The position numbers and the translations under genes were made by a program. Below the pieces are notes generated by a model that did no database searches, had not been told where the DNA came from, and saw only the letters and a list, made by a program, of their open reading frames with translations. Positions 9,093 through 18,854 of a stretch of 64,000 bases of DNA are shown piece after piece (position 1 is the first letter of the stretch; each line of letters starts with the position of its first letter). This DNA is from Chromobacterium paludis. GTDB lineage: Bacteria; Pseudomonadota; Gammaproteobacteria; Burkholderiales; Chromobacteriaceae. Where the stretch lies: the NCBI RefSeq assembly GCF_008275125.1, contig NZ_CP043473.1, positions 3,224,001 to 3,288,000 of the forward strand, read 5' to 3'.

Positions 9093-10532
9093 ATGAGGAT
9101 TCCCCGCTCCGCATTGCCGCCGCGCCGCCTGATTCCGCCCTTGGCGGCGCTGGCCTTGCTGGCCGGCTGCGCCACGACGCCCGATATGGGGCCGGCGCCG
9201 CAAGCCAAACCGCTGCCACAATACCAGATATCGCAAAGCCTGCCCCTTCAGCAGGGTCAATGGGCCGCCACCCAATGGTGGCGCAAGTACGGCGACCCGC
9301 AGCTGGACCGGCTGATGGACGAGGCGCTGAGCCAGGCGCCGGACCTGGCCGCCGCCCGCGCCCGCGTCGAGCGCGCCGAGGGCCAGGCGCAGCAGGCCGG
9401 CGCCGCCCAATGGCCCGGCGTGGAGCTGAACGCCTCCGCCAGCCGCGCCAAACAAAGCTACAACAACGGCCAACCCGCCCCGGCCGGCTTCAACACCAGC
9501 GGCCGCGCCGCGCTGGATTTCAGCTATGAGCTGGATTTCTGGGGCAAGAACCGCGCCGCCGTCGCCGCCGCCACCTCCGAACTGACTGCCACCCGCGCCG
9601 ACGCCGCCCAGGCGCGGCTGATGCTGACCACCTCGCTGGCCGCCGGCTACGCCGAGCTGGCGCGGCTGTTCGCCGAGCGCGACGCCGCCGCCCAGGCGCT
9701 GGACGTGCGCGGCCATACCGCGGCGCTGCTGCGCGAGCGGCGCCAGCAGGGCATGGAAACGCTGGGCAGCGTGCGCCAGGCCGAATCGCGCGAGGCCGCC
9801 GCCCGCGCCGACCTGGCCGCCGCCGACGAAAGCATCGCGCTGCAGCGCCATAGCCTGGCGGCGCTGATGGGCGCCGGGCCAGACCGCGGCCTGGCCATCA
9901 CCCGCCCCGCCGCCAATTTGTTTCGCGAACAGCGGCTCCCGGACACGCTGGCGGCCGAGCTGCTGGGCCGCCGACCGGATCTGGCGGCCGCCCGTCTCCG
10001 CGCCGAGGCCGCGGCCAAGCGCATCGACGTGGCCCAGGCCCAGTTCTACCCCAACGTCAATCTCACCGCCTATGCCGGCGCCCAGTCGCTGGGGCTGGGA
10101 TTGTTCGACAAGGCCGGTTCCGGCATAGCCGGCTTCGGCCCGGCCATCAGCCTGCCCATCTTCCGCGGCGGCCAATTGCAGGGCCAGTATCGCGCGGCGC
10201 GCGGCGACTACGACGCCGCCGTGGCCAGCTACGACGCGACCTTGAGCCAGGCACTGCGCGAAACAGCGGACGCCGTGAGCAGCCAGGCCGCGCTGACGCC
10301 GCAGCTGGAACAGCGCCGGCTGGCGCTGCAAACCGCGGACGAAGCCTACCGCGTCAGCCAGAACCGCTACCAGGGCGGGCTGGCCAATTACTTGGACGTG
10401 CTGAACGCCGAAGACGGCGTGATCGCCGCCCGCCGCAGCCTGGCCGCGCTGGAAACCCGGCGCTTCACGCTGGATGTCGCCCTGATCCAAGCCCTGGGCG
10501 GCGGCTACCAAGAAACCGAACCCGCCCGCTGA
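9093..10532 (+). CDS. Efflux RND/EmrAB-type outer-membrane channel lipoprotein (NodT family)
   Basis: A 479-residue TolC-like outer-membrane factor. It starts with a lipoprotein signal ending L-L-A-G-C at residues 23-27, so it is lipid-anchored like OprM/NodT. Then come the two repeats of the outer-membrane efflux domain, with W-W-x-x-Y-G-D-P-Q-L-D near residue 58, D-F-S-Y-E-L-D-F-W-G-K near 140, and R-R-P-D-L near 293. It is the first gene of a three-gene operon with an HlyD-type adaptor 32 bp downstream. ATG at 9093 is the start that gives the signal peptide. Confidence 0.93.
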   Translation: MRIPRSALPPRRLIPPLAALALLAGCATTPDMGPAPQAKPLPQYQISQSLPLQQGQWAATQWWRKYGDPQLDRLMDEALSQAPDLAAARARVERAEGQAQQAGAAQWPGVELNASASRAKQSYNNGQPAPAGFNTSGRAALDFSYELDFWGKNRAAVAAATSELTATRADAAQARLMLTTSLAAGYAELARLFAERDAAAQALDVRGHTAALLRERRQQGMETLGSVRQAESREAAARADLAAADESIALQRHSLAALMGAGPDRGLAITRPAANLFREQRLPDTLAAELLGRRPDLAAARLRAEAAAKRIDVAQAQFYPNVNLTAYAGAQSLGLGLFDKAGSGIAGFGPAISLPIFRGGQLQGQYRAARGDYDAAVASYDATLSQALRETADAVSSQAALTPQLEQRRLALQTADEAYRVSQNRYQGGLANYLDVLNAEDGVIAARRSLAALETRRFTLDVALIQALGGGYQETEPAR

Positions 10533-10564
10533 GGCGCCGGCAAACCACACTAGGACTACCCACC

Positions 10565-11707
10565 ATGAGCGAAAACGTACAAGCCCTGCCGGCCTCCCAA
10601 GCGCCCGCCGCCGCCGGCAAACCCCTGCAGCGCAAGAAGCTGTTCACCCTGCTGTTCGGCGCCGTCGCCGCGGCGGCCATCGCCTACGGCGGCTACTGGA
10701 CGCTGGTCGGCTCGCATCACGTCAGCACCGACAACGCCTATGTCGCCGCCGAGATCGCCCAAGTTACGCCGGAAGTAGCCGGCACCATCAAGGAAGTCAG
10801 AGTCGTCGACACCCAGCCGGTGAAGGCCGGCGACGTGCTGGTGGTGCTGAATGACAGCGACGCCCGCCTGGCGCTGGCCCAGGCCGAGGCCGACCTCGCC
10901 CGCGCCGAGCGCAGGGTGAAGGGCTATTTCGCCAACGACGAAGGCTTGAGCGCCCAAGCCCAGGCCCGCGGCGCCGACGAGGCCCGCGCCGCTGCGCAGC
11001 TGGCCGCCGCCCGCGCCGATCTGGCGCGCGCCCGGCTTGACCTGCAGCGCCGCCAGGCCCTGGCCAAAAGCGGCTCGGTGTCCGGCGAGGAACTCAGCAA
11101 CGCACAAAACGCCTACGCCACCGCAGAAGCCAATCTGAAGGCCGCCGAGGCCGCCAGCCAGCAAAGCGCCGCCAATTACCGCGCCGCCGTCGGCAGCCTG
11201 AAAGCCAACCAGACCCTGACCGCCGACACCACGGTGGACAGCAACCCGGAAGTCATGCTGGCGCGCGCCAAGCGCGACCAAGCCAGGCTGGACCTGCAGC
11301 GCACGGTGATCCGCGCCCAGGTGGACGGCGTGGTGGCCAAGCGCCAGGCCCAGGTGGGCCAGCGGGTGCAGGCCGGCACGCCGCTGCTGTCGGTGGTGCC
11401 GCTGCAAAACGCCCACGTCGACGCCAATTTCAAGGAAGTGCAGCTGAACAAGGTGCGCGTGGGCCAGCCGGTGGCGCTGACCGCCGACCTCTACGGCGGC
11501 AAGGTGGTCTACCACGGCAAGGTGGCCGGCCTGTCCGGCGGCTCCGGCTCGGCCTTCGCCATGATTCCGGCGCAAAACGCCACCGGCAACTGGATCAAGG
11601 TGGTGCAGCGGCTGCCGGTGCGCATCGCGCTGGACCCGGCCGAACTGAAGGCCCATCCGCTGCAGGTGGGGCTGTCGATGGAAGCCACCATAGACGTCAG
11701 CGAGTGA
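10565..11707 (+). CDS. emrA: HlyD/EmrA-family periplasmic adaptor subunit
   Basis: A 380-residue membrane-fusion protein. One N-terminal membrane anchor (about 25-47), then the lipoyl-like half motif T-D-N-A-Y-V-A-A-E-I-A-Q-V-T-P typical of EmrA, a long alanine-rich coiled-coil hairpin (about 95-205), the second lipoyl half, and a beta-barrel region with V-D-A-N-F-K-E-V-Q-L. It bridges the EmrB-like pump 7 bp downstream to the NodT channel upstream. A drug, solvent or fatty-acid type substrate is likely but not shown by the sequence. Confidence 0.93.
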   Translation: MSENVQALPASQAPAAAGKPLQRKKLFTLLFGAVAAAAIAYGGYWTLVGSHHVSTDNAYVAAEIAQVTPEVAGTIKEVRVVDTQPVKAGDVLVVLNDSDARLALAQAEADLARAERRVKGYFANDEGLSAQAQARGADEARAAAQLAAARADLARARLDLQRRQALAKSGSVSGEELSNAQNAYATAEANLKAAEAASQQSAANYRAAVGSLKANQTLTADTTVDSNPEVMLARAKRDQARLDLQRTVIRAQVDGVVAKRQAQVGQRVQAGTPLLSVVPLQNAHVDANFKEVQLNKVRVGQPVALTADLYGGKVVYHGKVAGLSGGSGSAFAMIPAQNATGNWIKVVQRLPVRIALDPAELKAHPLQVGLSMEATIDVSE

Positions 11708-11714
11708 GGCCATC

Positions 11715-13259
11715 ATGTCTAGCGCGAATCCCACGGCCGGAGAAATCCAGCGGCCGCTGAGCGGCAATATGCTGTGGCTGGCGGCGCTGGTGCTGGCCGC
11801 CGCCAACTTCATGGTGGTACTGGACACCACCATCGCCAATGTGTCGGTGCCCAATATCGCCGGCGGCCTGGCGGTATCGTCCAGCCAGGGCACCTATGTC
11901 ATCACCTCTTACGCAGTGGCCGAGGCCATCATCGTGCCGCTGACCGGCTGGCTGGCGGCGCGCTTCGGCACCGTGCGGCTGTTCGTCGGCTCCATGCTGC
12001 TGTTCGGCCTGTTCTCCATGCTGTGCGGCTTGGCCGGCTCCCTGGAAACGCTGGTGCTGTTCCGCGTGCTGCAAGGCCTGGCCGGCGGCCCGCTGATGCC
12101 GATGTCGCAAACGCTGCTGCTGCAGATTTTCCCCAAGCAGAAGGCCGGCGCGGCGATAGGCTTGTGGAGCATGACCACGCTGGTGGCCCCCATCATGGGC
12201 CCCATCCTGGGCGGCACCCTGTGCGACCAGGCCAGCTGGCCGTGGATTTTCTACATCAACGTGCCCATCGCCCTCGGTTGCGGCTTCCTGGGCTGGAGCC
12301 TGCTCAAGCGCTACCAGAGCCAGACGGCCAAGCTGCGCATCGACGTGGCGGGCCTAGCGCTGCTGATGCTGTGGGTGGCGGCGCTGCAGCTGATGCTGGA
12401 CAAGGGCAAGGAGCTGGATTGGTTCGGCTCGCCCTTCATCATCAGCCTGGCCATCACGGCCGTCATCGGCTTCGCCGCCTTCCTGATCTGGGAGCTGACC
12501 GAGGCCCAACCCATCGTCGACCTCAGAGTGTTCCGCCACCGCGGCTTCTGGGCCAGCGTGCTGACCATTTCGCTGGCGTTTGGATCGTTCTTCGGCGCCA
12601 CCGTGCTGACGCCGCAGTGGCTGCAGGGCTATATGGGCTACACCGCCACCCAAGCCGGCTATGCCACAGCGATGAGCGGCGTGCTGGCGGTGATGGTGGC
12701 GCCTATCGCCGCCCAGCTGTCCTCGCGGCTGGACCCGCGCAAGCTGGTGTTTTGCGGCGTGATGTGGCTGGGCTGCGTCACCCTGTACCGCAGCTTCGCC
12801 AGCACCGACATGGGCTTCTGGCAGGTGGCGCTGCCGCTGCTGTTCCAGGGCCTGGGCATGCCGTTCTTCTTCGTGCCGCTGACCGGCCTGGCCCTGGCCA
12901 GCGTGGAGCCGGCGGAAGTGGCCTCGGCGGCCGGCCTGATGAGCTTCATGCGCACGCTGTCCGGCGCCTTCGCCACCTCGCTGGTCACCACCGCCTGGGA
13001 CGACAAGGCCAATTACAACCATGCAGAGCTGGTCGGCATGGCGGACAGCGGCGGCGACGCGCTGCGCGCGCTGACCTCAAGCGGCCTGTCCGACGGCGCG
13101 GCCTGGGGCACCATAGAACACACGCTGCAGACGCAGAGCATCATGCTGTCCACCAACCAAATCTTCTGGCTGTCAGGTCTATCCTTCATCGTGGCCGCCT
13201 GCGCCATCTGGCTGGCGCCCAAACCGGGCCGCGTGGCGGACACCAGCCAGGCGCATTAA
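11715..13259 (+). CDS. emrB: DHA2 family drug:H+ antiporter, EmrB/QacA type
   Basis: A 514-residue, 14-helix major facilitator transporter. Motifs: V-V-L-D-T-T-I-A-N-V in helix 1 (DHA2 motif D1), G-W-L-A-A-R-F-G-T-V-R-L-F (motif A), R-V-L-Q-G-L-A-G-G-P (motif B), and G-P-I-L-G-G-T-L (motif C, antiporter signature). It completes an operon encoding all three parts of a tripartite pump spanning both membranes, under the divergent TetR regulator. A terminator follows 24 bp after the stop. Confidence 0.94.
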   Translation: MSSANPTAGEIQRPLSGNMLWLAALVLAAANFMVVLDTTIANVSVPNIAGGLAVSSSQGTYVITSYAVAEAIIVPLTGWLAARFGTVRLFVGSMLLFGLFSMLCGLAGSLETLVLFRVLQGLAGGPLMPMSQTLLLQIFPKQKAGAAIGLWSMTTLVAPIMGPILGGTLCDQASWPWIFYINVPIALGCGFLGWSLLKRYQSQTAKLRIDVAGLALLMLWVAALQLMLDKGKELDWFGSPFIISLAITAVIGFAAFLIWELTEAQPIVDLRVFRHRGFWASVLTISLAFGSFFGATVLTPQWLQGYMGYTATQAGYATAMSGVLAVMVAPIAAQLSSRLDPRKLVFCGVMWLGCVTLYRSFASTDMGFWQVALPLLFQGLGMPFFFVPLTGLALASVEPAEVASAAGLMSFMRTLSGAFATSLVTTAWDDKANYNHAELVGMADSGGDALRALTSSGLSDGAAWGTIEHTLQTQSIMLSTNQIFWLSGLSFIVAACAIWLAPKPGRVADTSQAH

Positions 13260-13283
13260 ACGTTTCACCGTTTTCACCAGCTT

Positions 13284-13313
13284 GCCCCGCGCCCTTGTGG
13301 CCGGGGCTTTTTT
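13284..13313 (+). terminator. Terminator of the efflux operon
   Basis: Stem GCCCCG / CCGGGGC followed by six T. A second hairpin, CCCCGCAA..TTGCGGGG, follows at about 13324-13353. Confidence 0.8.
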
Positions 13314-13380
13314 CGTCGCCATGCCCCGCAAACAACAACAGCCCCTTGCGGGGCCAGGCTAGTTGCACGCCATGCCGCGC

Positions 13381-13722
13381 TCAATCGTCGCGCGTCAGCA
13401 CTTCCAGCAACTCGATCTCGAAGACCAGATTGGAATTCGCCGGAATGCGTTCGCCGATCTGGCGCTCGCCATAAGCCAAGTGCGCCGGCACCCACAGCTT
13501 GCGCTTGCCGCCCACCTTCATGCCCATCATCCCCTGGTCCCAGCCCTTGATCACGCGGCCGGTGCCGATCACGCACTGGAAGGGCCGCCCCTTGTCGACC
13601 GAGGAGTCGAACTTGCTGCCATCCTCCAGCCAGCCGGTGTAATGGGTGGTGATCAAGGCCCCGCGCACGGCTTCCTTGCCCTCTCCCAGCACCAGGTCTT
13701 CCATCTTCAATTCTTCGCTCAT
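13381..13722 (-). CDS. FKBP-type peptidyl-prolyl cis-trans isomerase
   Basis: A 113-residue single-domain cytoplasmic FKBP with no signal peptide. Conserved active-site features: T-H-Y-T-G-W-L-E-D-G near residue 26, F-D-S-S with G-R-P-F-Q, V-I-K-G-W-D-Q-G near 58, G-G-K-R-K-L-W-V-P near 70, and the closing P-A-N-S-N-L-V-F-E-I-E-L-L. ATG at 13722 gives the standard N-terminus. It speeds proline isomerisation during protein folding. Monocistronic. Confidence 0.93.
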   Translation of the reverse strand: MSEELKMEDLVLGEGKEAVRGALITTHYTGWLEDGSKFDSSVDKGRPFQCVIGTGRVIKGWDQGMMGMKVGGKRKLWVPAHLAYGERQIGERIPANSNLVFEIELLEVLTRDD

Positions 13723-14019
13723 TGCTCTTGTCCACAAAACGCCGCGCGGGCGAAACCGATATTGTAACCTGCGCGGAGAGACATGAATCAGGCGTCCCCG
13801 GCCGGGGCGAAGTCCGGATCGGCAATGCGGCCGACGCAGCGTCATGCACGGCGAGGGAGGTTTGCCACCGCCATGCGTCTGCAAAAAACTGCTACGCAGG
13901 GCCATCCCGCCTAGCGGGCCAAGCAGTCGACGCCAGCCCAGGAGACTATCTGGCGGCGGCGCTGGCCATCGACGGCGCCAGTGAACTACATTGACGGAAA
14001 CCGCAGGAAACGCCGCCGC

Positions 14020-14790
14020 ATGAAACTCTCCGCTCTGCTATTGCTGGCCTGTTATGCCGCCGCCGCGCCAGCGGAAACGCTGGTCATGGGCATAGGCGAC
14101 CAGGCTTTTCCGCCGTACAAACTGGGCGACGCCACGCTGAACCCGCGCCACCCCGGCCTGTCGGTGGAGCTGATGCAGGATGTCAGCCGCAGCTGCGGCC
14201 TTGCTCTGGACATCCGCCTCTTGCCAGGCGCGCGGCTGCTGAAAGAGTTGGAAAGCGGCGATATCGACGCCGTGATGATGCTCTCCTACTCCGCGGAGCG
14301 CGCCGCCTATGCCGTCTATCCCATGAAAGCGGGCAAACTGGACGAGGCCCGCCGCCTGGCCACGCTCAGCTATGTGCTGTACGCCCGCAAAGACAGCGAA
14401 CTGGGCTGGGACGGCCGCCAGTTGCCCAACCTGCGGCGCAGCGTCGGCACCAATACCGGTTGGTCCATCAATAAAGACTTGCAGAAAATGGGCATTCCGG
14501 CCGAAACCGCCAACAGCGTGGAGCAGAATTTCGACAAGCTGGCCAACCGGCGCATCGACGCCTACGCCGTGCATGAATCGCTGGGCGACGCTTATCTGCA
14601 GCACCATCCGTCCCTGCCCATCCGCAAGCTGGAGCCGCCGATCAGCACCAAGCCCTACTTCCTGCCCTTTTCGCGGCAATACGCCGCCCAACATCCCCGC
14701 CAGGCGGATTGCTTGTGGAACGCCATCGCCCGCAGCCGCGACGAGCAGCTGCGCCGCCGCATCGCCGCTTATCTGGACGCCAAGGACTGA
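14020..14790 (+). CDS. Periplasmic substrate-binding protein (SBP_bac_3-like)
   Basis: A 256-residue protein. It begins with a basic start and hydrophobic signal sequence (M-K-L-S-A-L-L-L-L-A-C-Y) cleaved near A-P-A-E. The mature part has the type II periplasmic binding fold of the amino-acid-binding family 3, with F-P-P-Y-K near residue 42 and an E-S-G-D-I-D-A-V-M-M hinge near 84. No permease or ATPase genes are adjacent, so it may be an orphan binding protein or sensory partner. Ligand unknown. Confidence 0.8.
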   Translation: MKLSALLLLACYAAAAPAETLVMGIGDQAFPPYKLGDATLNPRHPGLSVELMQDVSRSCGLALDIRLLPGARLLKELESGDIDAVMMLSYSAERAAYAVYPMKAGKLDEARRLATLSYVLYARKDSELGWDGRQLPNLRRSVGTNTGWSINKDLQKMGIPAETANSVEQNFDKLANRRIDAYAVHESLGDAYLQHHPSLPIRKLEPPISTKPYFLPFSRQYAAQHPRQADCLWNAIARSRDEQLRRRIAAYLDAKD

Positions 14791-14826
14791 CGCCGCCCTC
14801 TCGGCGGCGCGAAGCGCCGTCAACGC

Positions 14827-15582
14827 TCAGGGCCGCTCCAGCAGGTAGCAACCGAAGCCCAGCGTGTCCCGTCCCCAGTTGAGATAAATTTGCCGCCAGC
14901 GGCGCATGCGCTCGGCAAACGCCTCATGCTCCGGCGCCTGCGGATGCCGCGCCAGGTAGCGCATCATCGCGTTGTAGTAGCCGTCCTCGTAGGCGTCCCA
15001 TTCCTCTTCCCCGCAGATGGCGGCCTGCAGCAAGCGGTATCCATGCGCCCGCGCCCGCGCGGCATTTTGCTCATGCGTGCCGAAATCGTCCTCGCCGCCG
15101 CCCAAGGCGGCCAAAAACTCGGGCGCCGGGCGCTTTTTCCAATAGCAATCGCCCAACAGCAGGCGTCCGCCCGGCTTGAGCCAGTCGAAAGCGATGCGCA
15201 GGCAGTCGTCGAACGAGCCGAAAACCTGGGAGGAGCCCACGCAGAGCATGGCGGCATAGCCTGCCGGGGGGCGCGGCTGCTCCAGCACCGGCCGCTTGAC
15301 CAGCGCTAGCCGGGAGGCGTCGGGAAAGGCCGCGCGCGCCTCGTCGAGAAAGGCCGGATTGAGATCGATGCCCAGACCGCGCGCCGGCGAGATGGACAGC
15401 GCGTCGCGCAGCAAGGCGGCCTTGCCGCAGCCGGCGTCGAGAATGAGGTCCGAGGCGGACAGGCCTTGGGTCAGCCCGCGCAGCAAGCCCGCGGCTCTGG
15501 TGCGCGACAGCGGGCTGAGATAGTCGTGATCAGCGTGGGCGAGGGTGGTGAAACGGAAGGGATCGTGTTCGGGTGTGGACAT
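14827..15582 (-). CDS. Class I SAM-dependent methyltransferase
   Basis: A 251-residue protein with the Rossmann methyltransferase motif I, I-L-D-A-G-C-G-K-A, near residue 52, followed by G-I-D-L-N-P near 76 and L-K-P-G-G-R-L-L-L-G-D near 137. The start is uncertain: ATG at 15582 is preferred, but GTG at 15621 would add 13 residues. No strong ribosome-binding site supports either. Neighbours give no clue to the methyl acceptor. Confidence 0.82.
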   Translation of the reverse strand: MSTPEHDPFRFTTLAHADHDYLSPLSRTRAAGLLRGLTQGLSASDLILDAGCGKAALLRDALSISPARGLGIDLNPAFLDEARAAFPDASRLALVKRPVLEQPRPPAGYAAMLCVGSSQVFGSFDDCLRIAFDWLKPGGRLLLGDCYWKKRPAPEFLAALGGGEDDFGTHEQNAARARAHGYRLLQAAICGEEEWDAYEDGYYNAMMRYLARHPQAPEHEAFAERMRRWRQIYLNWGRDTLGFGCYLLERP

Positions 15583-15907
15583 GGCGGCCTGCGGTAAAAA
15601 GAGAAAGAATTGTTTTTTCACACTGCGCTTTGTCCAAGGCTTTCATCCCAACACCTCCAATCCGTTTTGTTCGCTTTATAACCAAACGTCATCCTACTGG
15701 ATCGCCGCGCGGCCCCCCATGGTTTCGCATCCGGCGCGGCAGGATATCCGCGCCAGGCCGCAAGAATGCCATTAGAATGGACCTGCGTAGCCGGGGAACT
15801 CCCCACCCCGCCCGTTTGCCTACCCGGTAGTCGCTTTGCCCGGCGGACGCCTGTCCGCCACCCGGTTTTGCCAGCAGTTCCCCTTCCCGCAACGACAGGA
15901 GACGCGC

Positions 15908-16690
15908 ATGCAATTGAACGGAAAAGTCGCACTGATCACCGGCGCCGCCAGCGGCATCGGCAAGGAAATCGCCCTGGTTTACGCCCGCGCCGGCGCGGCG
16001 GTGGCCATCGCCGACATCAATCTGGACGCCGCCCGCAAGACCGCCGACGAAATCGTCAGCGGCGGCGGCAAGGCCATGGGCGTGGCGATGGACGTCACCA
16101 GCGAGGACGCGGTCAACCAGGGCACCCAGCAGGTGGTGGACGCCTTCGGCCGGCTGGACATCCTGGTGTCCAACGCCGGCATCCAGATCGTCAATCCCAT
16201 CGTCGACTACAGCTTTGCCGACTGGAAAAAGATGCAGGCCATCCACGTGGACGGCGCCTTTCTCACCACCAAGGCCGCGCTGCCGCATATGTACCAGGAC
16301 GATCGCGGCGGCGTGGTGATCTATATGGGCTCGGTGCACTCGCACGAAGCCTCGCCGCTGAAATCGGCCTATGTCGCCGCCAAGCACGCCCTGCTGGGCC
16401 TGGCGCGCGTGCTGGCCAAGGAAGGCGCGCCGCACAATGTGCGCTCGCACGTGATCTGCCCCGGCTTCGTGCGCACACCGCTGGTGGACAAGCAGATTCC
16501 GGAGCAGGCCAAGGCGCTGGGCATCAGCGAGGAAGAAGTGGTCAAGCGCGTGATGCTGGGCAACACAGTGGACGGCGTGTTCACCACGGTGGACGACGTG
16601 GCGCAGACCGCGCTGTTCCTGGCCGCCTTTCCCAGCGCCGCGCTGACCGGCCAGTCCATCGTGGTCAGCCACGGCTGGTACATGCAATAA
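15908..16690 (+). CDS. bdhA: 3-hydroxybutyrate dehydrogenase
   Basis: A 260-residue classical short-chain dehydrogenase. It has the NAD-binding T-G-A-A-S-G-I-G-K near residue 10, N-A-G near 89, catalytic S in M-G-S-V-H-S near 141, and Y-V-A-A-K near 154. The [12 protein letters not shown] segment and the C-terminal [10 protein letters not shown] match D-3-hydroxybutyrate dehydrogenases that oxidise hydroxybutyrate to acetoacetate. AGGAG precedes the ATG by 7 bases. The patatin gene 9 bp downstream is co-transcribed; the pairing is common in polyhydroxybutyrate-producing betaproteobacteria. Confidence 0.92.
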   Translation: MQLNGKVALITGAASGIGKEIALVYARAGAAVAIADINLDAARKTADEIVSGGGKAMGVAMDVTSEDAVNQGTQQVVDAFGRLDILVSNAGIQIVNPIVDYSFADWKKMQAIHVDGAFLTTKAALPHMYQDDRGGVVIYMGSVHSHEASPLKSAYVAAKHALLGLARVLAKEGAPHNVRSHVICPGFVRTPLVDKQIPEQAKALGISEEEVVKRVMLGNTVDGVFTTVDDVAQTALFLAAFPSAALTGQSIVVSHGWYMQ

Positions 16691-16699
16691 GGAGAGGCC

Positions 16700-17887
16700 A
16701 TGGCGCTGGAAAAACGCAATCCGGCCTGCCACGCCGATGCCGGGATCCACTGCAGTCCGGCCTTGCCGCCGGACCATCGCTACCAGGTGGTGGCCCTGGT
16801 GCTGCAGGGCGGCGGCGCGCTGGGCGCCTACCAGGCCGGCGTCTACCAGGGGCTGGCCGAGGCTGAGCTGCATCCCAACTGGGTGGCCGGCATCTCCATC
16901 GGCGCCTTGAACGCCGCCGTCATCGCCGGCAATCCGCCGGAGCAGCGCGCGGAGCGGCTGCAACAGTTTTGGTCCACCATCAGCCGCCAGCCGCTGCTGC
17001 CGCCCAGCCCGCACAATCTGGTGGACGCGGAATGGCCGCCGGCGCTGCAGGGCTGGCTGAACGGGCTGGAGGCGTGGCGCGCGCTGATCGAGGGCCAGAA
17101 CGGCTTCTTCGTGCCGCGCTCGCCGCTGCGCGCTCCGGCCGGCGGCACCGCCAGCTTCTACGACACCGCGCCGCTGAAAAGCACGCTGGAGCGCCTGGTG
17201 GATTTCGACCGCCTCAACGACAGCGGCGAAATGCGGGTATCGGTGGGCGCGGTCAATGTAAAAAGCGGCAACTTCGTCTATTTCGACAACACCCGGCAGC
17301 GCCTGCGGCCCGAGCACTTCATGGCATCCGGCGCGTTGCCGCCCGGTTTCCCGGCGGTGGAGATAGACGGCGAGCATTACTGGGACGGCGGCATGGTGTC
17401 CAACACCCCGCTGCAGCAGGTGCTGACGGCCCGGCCGCGCAAGCACTCGCTGGTGTTCCAGGTGGACCTGTGGAACGCGCGCGGCGCGCTGCCGGAAGAC
17501 TTGTCCACGGTGGCGCTGCGGCAAAAGGACATCCAGTTTTCCAGCCGCACACGCATGATCACCGGCTATATGAAGGAAACGCAGCAATTCCGCCAAATGC
17601 TGCGCGAGGTGATGGAACTGGTGCCGGAGGCGCAGCGCGACGCGCCGGCCTACCGCCGCGCCGCCGAGCAGGCCTGCGACCGCCTGTTCAACGTGCTGCA
17701 CCTGATCTATCAGGACAAGCCCTGCGAAGGCCACTACAAGGACTACCAGTTCAGCGCCCGCGCCATGCGCGAGCACTGGGACAGCGGCCTGGCCGATATC
17801 CGGTCCAGCCTGGCCCACCCGGAATGGCTGCGCATGCCGCAGCCAGACCAACCCTTCGTCAGCCACGATGTGCATCGCCCGGGCTAA
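16700..17887 (+). CDS. Patatin-like phospholipase family protein
   Basis: A 395-residue predicted acyl hydrolase. It contains the oxyanion loop L-Q-G-G-G-A-L-G-A-Y near residue 35, the nucleophile elbow G-I-S-I-G-A-L-N near 64, and the catalytic aspartate in W-D-G-G-M near 229. The C-terminal region corresponds to the DUF3734 extension found with this subgroup. It is the second gene of an operon with bdhA, suggesting a link to hydroxybutyrate or PHB metabolism. The substrate is not shown by sequence. Confidence 0.9.
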   Translation: MALEKRNPACHADAGIHCSPALPPDHRYQVVALVLQGGGALGAYQAGVYQGLAEAELHPNWVAGISIGALNAAVIAGNPPEQRAERLQQFWSTISRQPLLPPSPHNLVDAEWPPALQGWLNGLEAWRALIEGQNGFFVPRSPLRAPAGGTASFYDTAPLKSTLERLVDFDRLNDSGEMRVSVGAVNVKSGNFVYFDNTRQRLRPEHFMASGALPPGFPAVEIDGEHYWDGGMVSNTPLQQVLTARPRKHSLVFQVDLWNARGALPEDLSTVALRQKDIQFSSRTRMITGYMKETQQFRQMLREVMELVPEAQRDAPAYRRAAEQACDRLFNVLHLIYQDKPCEGHYKDYQFSARAMREHWDSGLADIRSSLAHPEWLRMPQPDQPFVSHDVHRPG

Positions 17888-17944
17888 GCCGGACCATGGC
17901 GACGGTTTGCTATGCTGTAACGGTGCCGTGGAGGAGAGACCGGG

Positions 17945-18676
17945 GTGGGAATCCGAATGCGAGATTGGCTGCTAGTCGCACTGACCCTGTTCTCCCTGCC
18001 GGCTGCGGCAGGGCGGCCGCTACGCCTGCTGACCGAGGATGATCCGCCGTTCAACTACCCAGACGACCACGGCGGCATCACCGGCATCTCCACGGAAATG
18101 GTCACGGAGGCTTTCCGCCGCGCCGGCCTCAGCTACACCATGCAGGTCATGCCCTGGCTGCGCGCCTATAGGCTGGCGCAAAGCGACAAGCATGCCTGCC
18201 TGTTCTCCACCACGCGCAATGCGGAGCGCGAAAAACAGTTCCAATGGGTGGGTCCGCTGCTGAAAAACGACTGGGCCGTATTCGCCGGCCCGCGCAGCCC
18301 GGCCGCCATCCGGAACATGCAGGCGCTGCGCCCCTATCGCATAGGCGGCTACCGCGGCGATGCCGTCGCGCTGTATCTGCAAAACCGCGGTTACAAGCTG
18401 GAATACACCTCGGACGACGTGCTGAACCTGCGCAAGCTGATGGCCGGCCATATCGACTTCTGGGCCTCAGGCATCTACCACGCCCACGACCTCGCCAAGC
18501 ACGCGCACCTGGGCCCGCTGCGCAAGGTGGCCGTATTCTCCACCAGTTATCTCTACCTGGCCTGCCACCCGCAAATCCCGCCTGACACGCTGACGCGGCT
18601 TAGCGCCGCCCTGCACGCCATGCAAAAGGACGGCTTCGTCGGCAAACTGAAAAAGCGCTATCTGGACAGCCCTTGA
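17945..18676 (+). CDS. Periplasmic substrate-binding protein, transporter family 3 type
   Basis: A 243-residue secreted protein. A signal peptide (R-D-W-L-L-V-A-L-T-L-F-S-L-P-A-A-A-G) precedes a binding domain with E-D-D-P-P-F-N-Y-P near residue 31, the pattern of amino-acid-binding or amino-acid-sensing proteins. GGAGG lies about 9 bases before the GTG at 17945; an ATG at 17957 is also possible. No ABC transporter partner is adjacent. It resembles the protein at 14020 in family but not closely in sequence. Confidence 0.8.
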   Translation: MGIRMRDWLLVALTLFSLPAAAGRPLRLLTEDDPPFNYPDDHGGITGISTEMVTEAFRRAGLSYTMQVMPWLRAYRLAQSDKHACLFSTTRNAEREKQFQWVGPLLKNDWAVFAGPRSPAAIRNMQALRPYRIGGYRGDAVALYLQNRGYKLEYTSDDVLNLRKLMAGHIDFWASGIYHAHDLAKHAHLGPLRKVAVFSTSYLYLACHPQIPPDTLTRLSAALHAMQKDGFVGKLKKRYLDSP

Positions 18677-18718
18677 GCCGCCCCCTGCTTAAGCCGGAAA
18701 CGGCAGCCGCCAAACGTG

Positions 18719-18850
18719 TCAGCGGATATCGGCCGGCCAGGATGCCATATGCCGCATCAACTGTTCGCCATCGTCGGCGAACAGCGCTCGCCGCGCCTCC
18801 TCATAAGCCGGCACATCCCCGGCCGGCGCCGTCATGAATGGATAGGCCGC
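18719..18850 (-). pseudogene. C-terminal fragment of a DUF2239 family protein
   Basis: The minus-strand frame ending at 18719 reads A-G-D-V-P-A-Y-E-E-A-R-R-A-L-F-A-D-D and ends W-P-A-D-I-R. This matches the typical tail of DUF2239 proteins. Only about 44 residues remain; upstream the similarity is lost at the junction with an AraC fragment. It is a relic with no start region of its own. Assignment is from memory of the family's C-terminal motif. Confidence 0.55.
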
Positions 18851-18854
18851 GGCG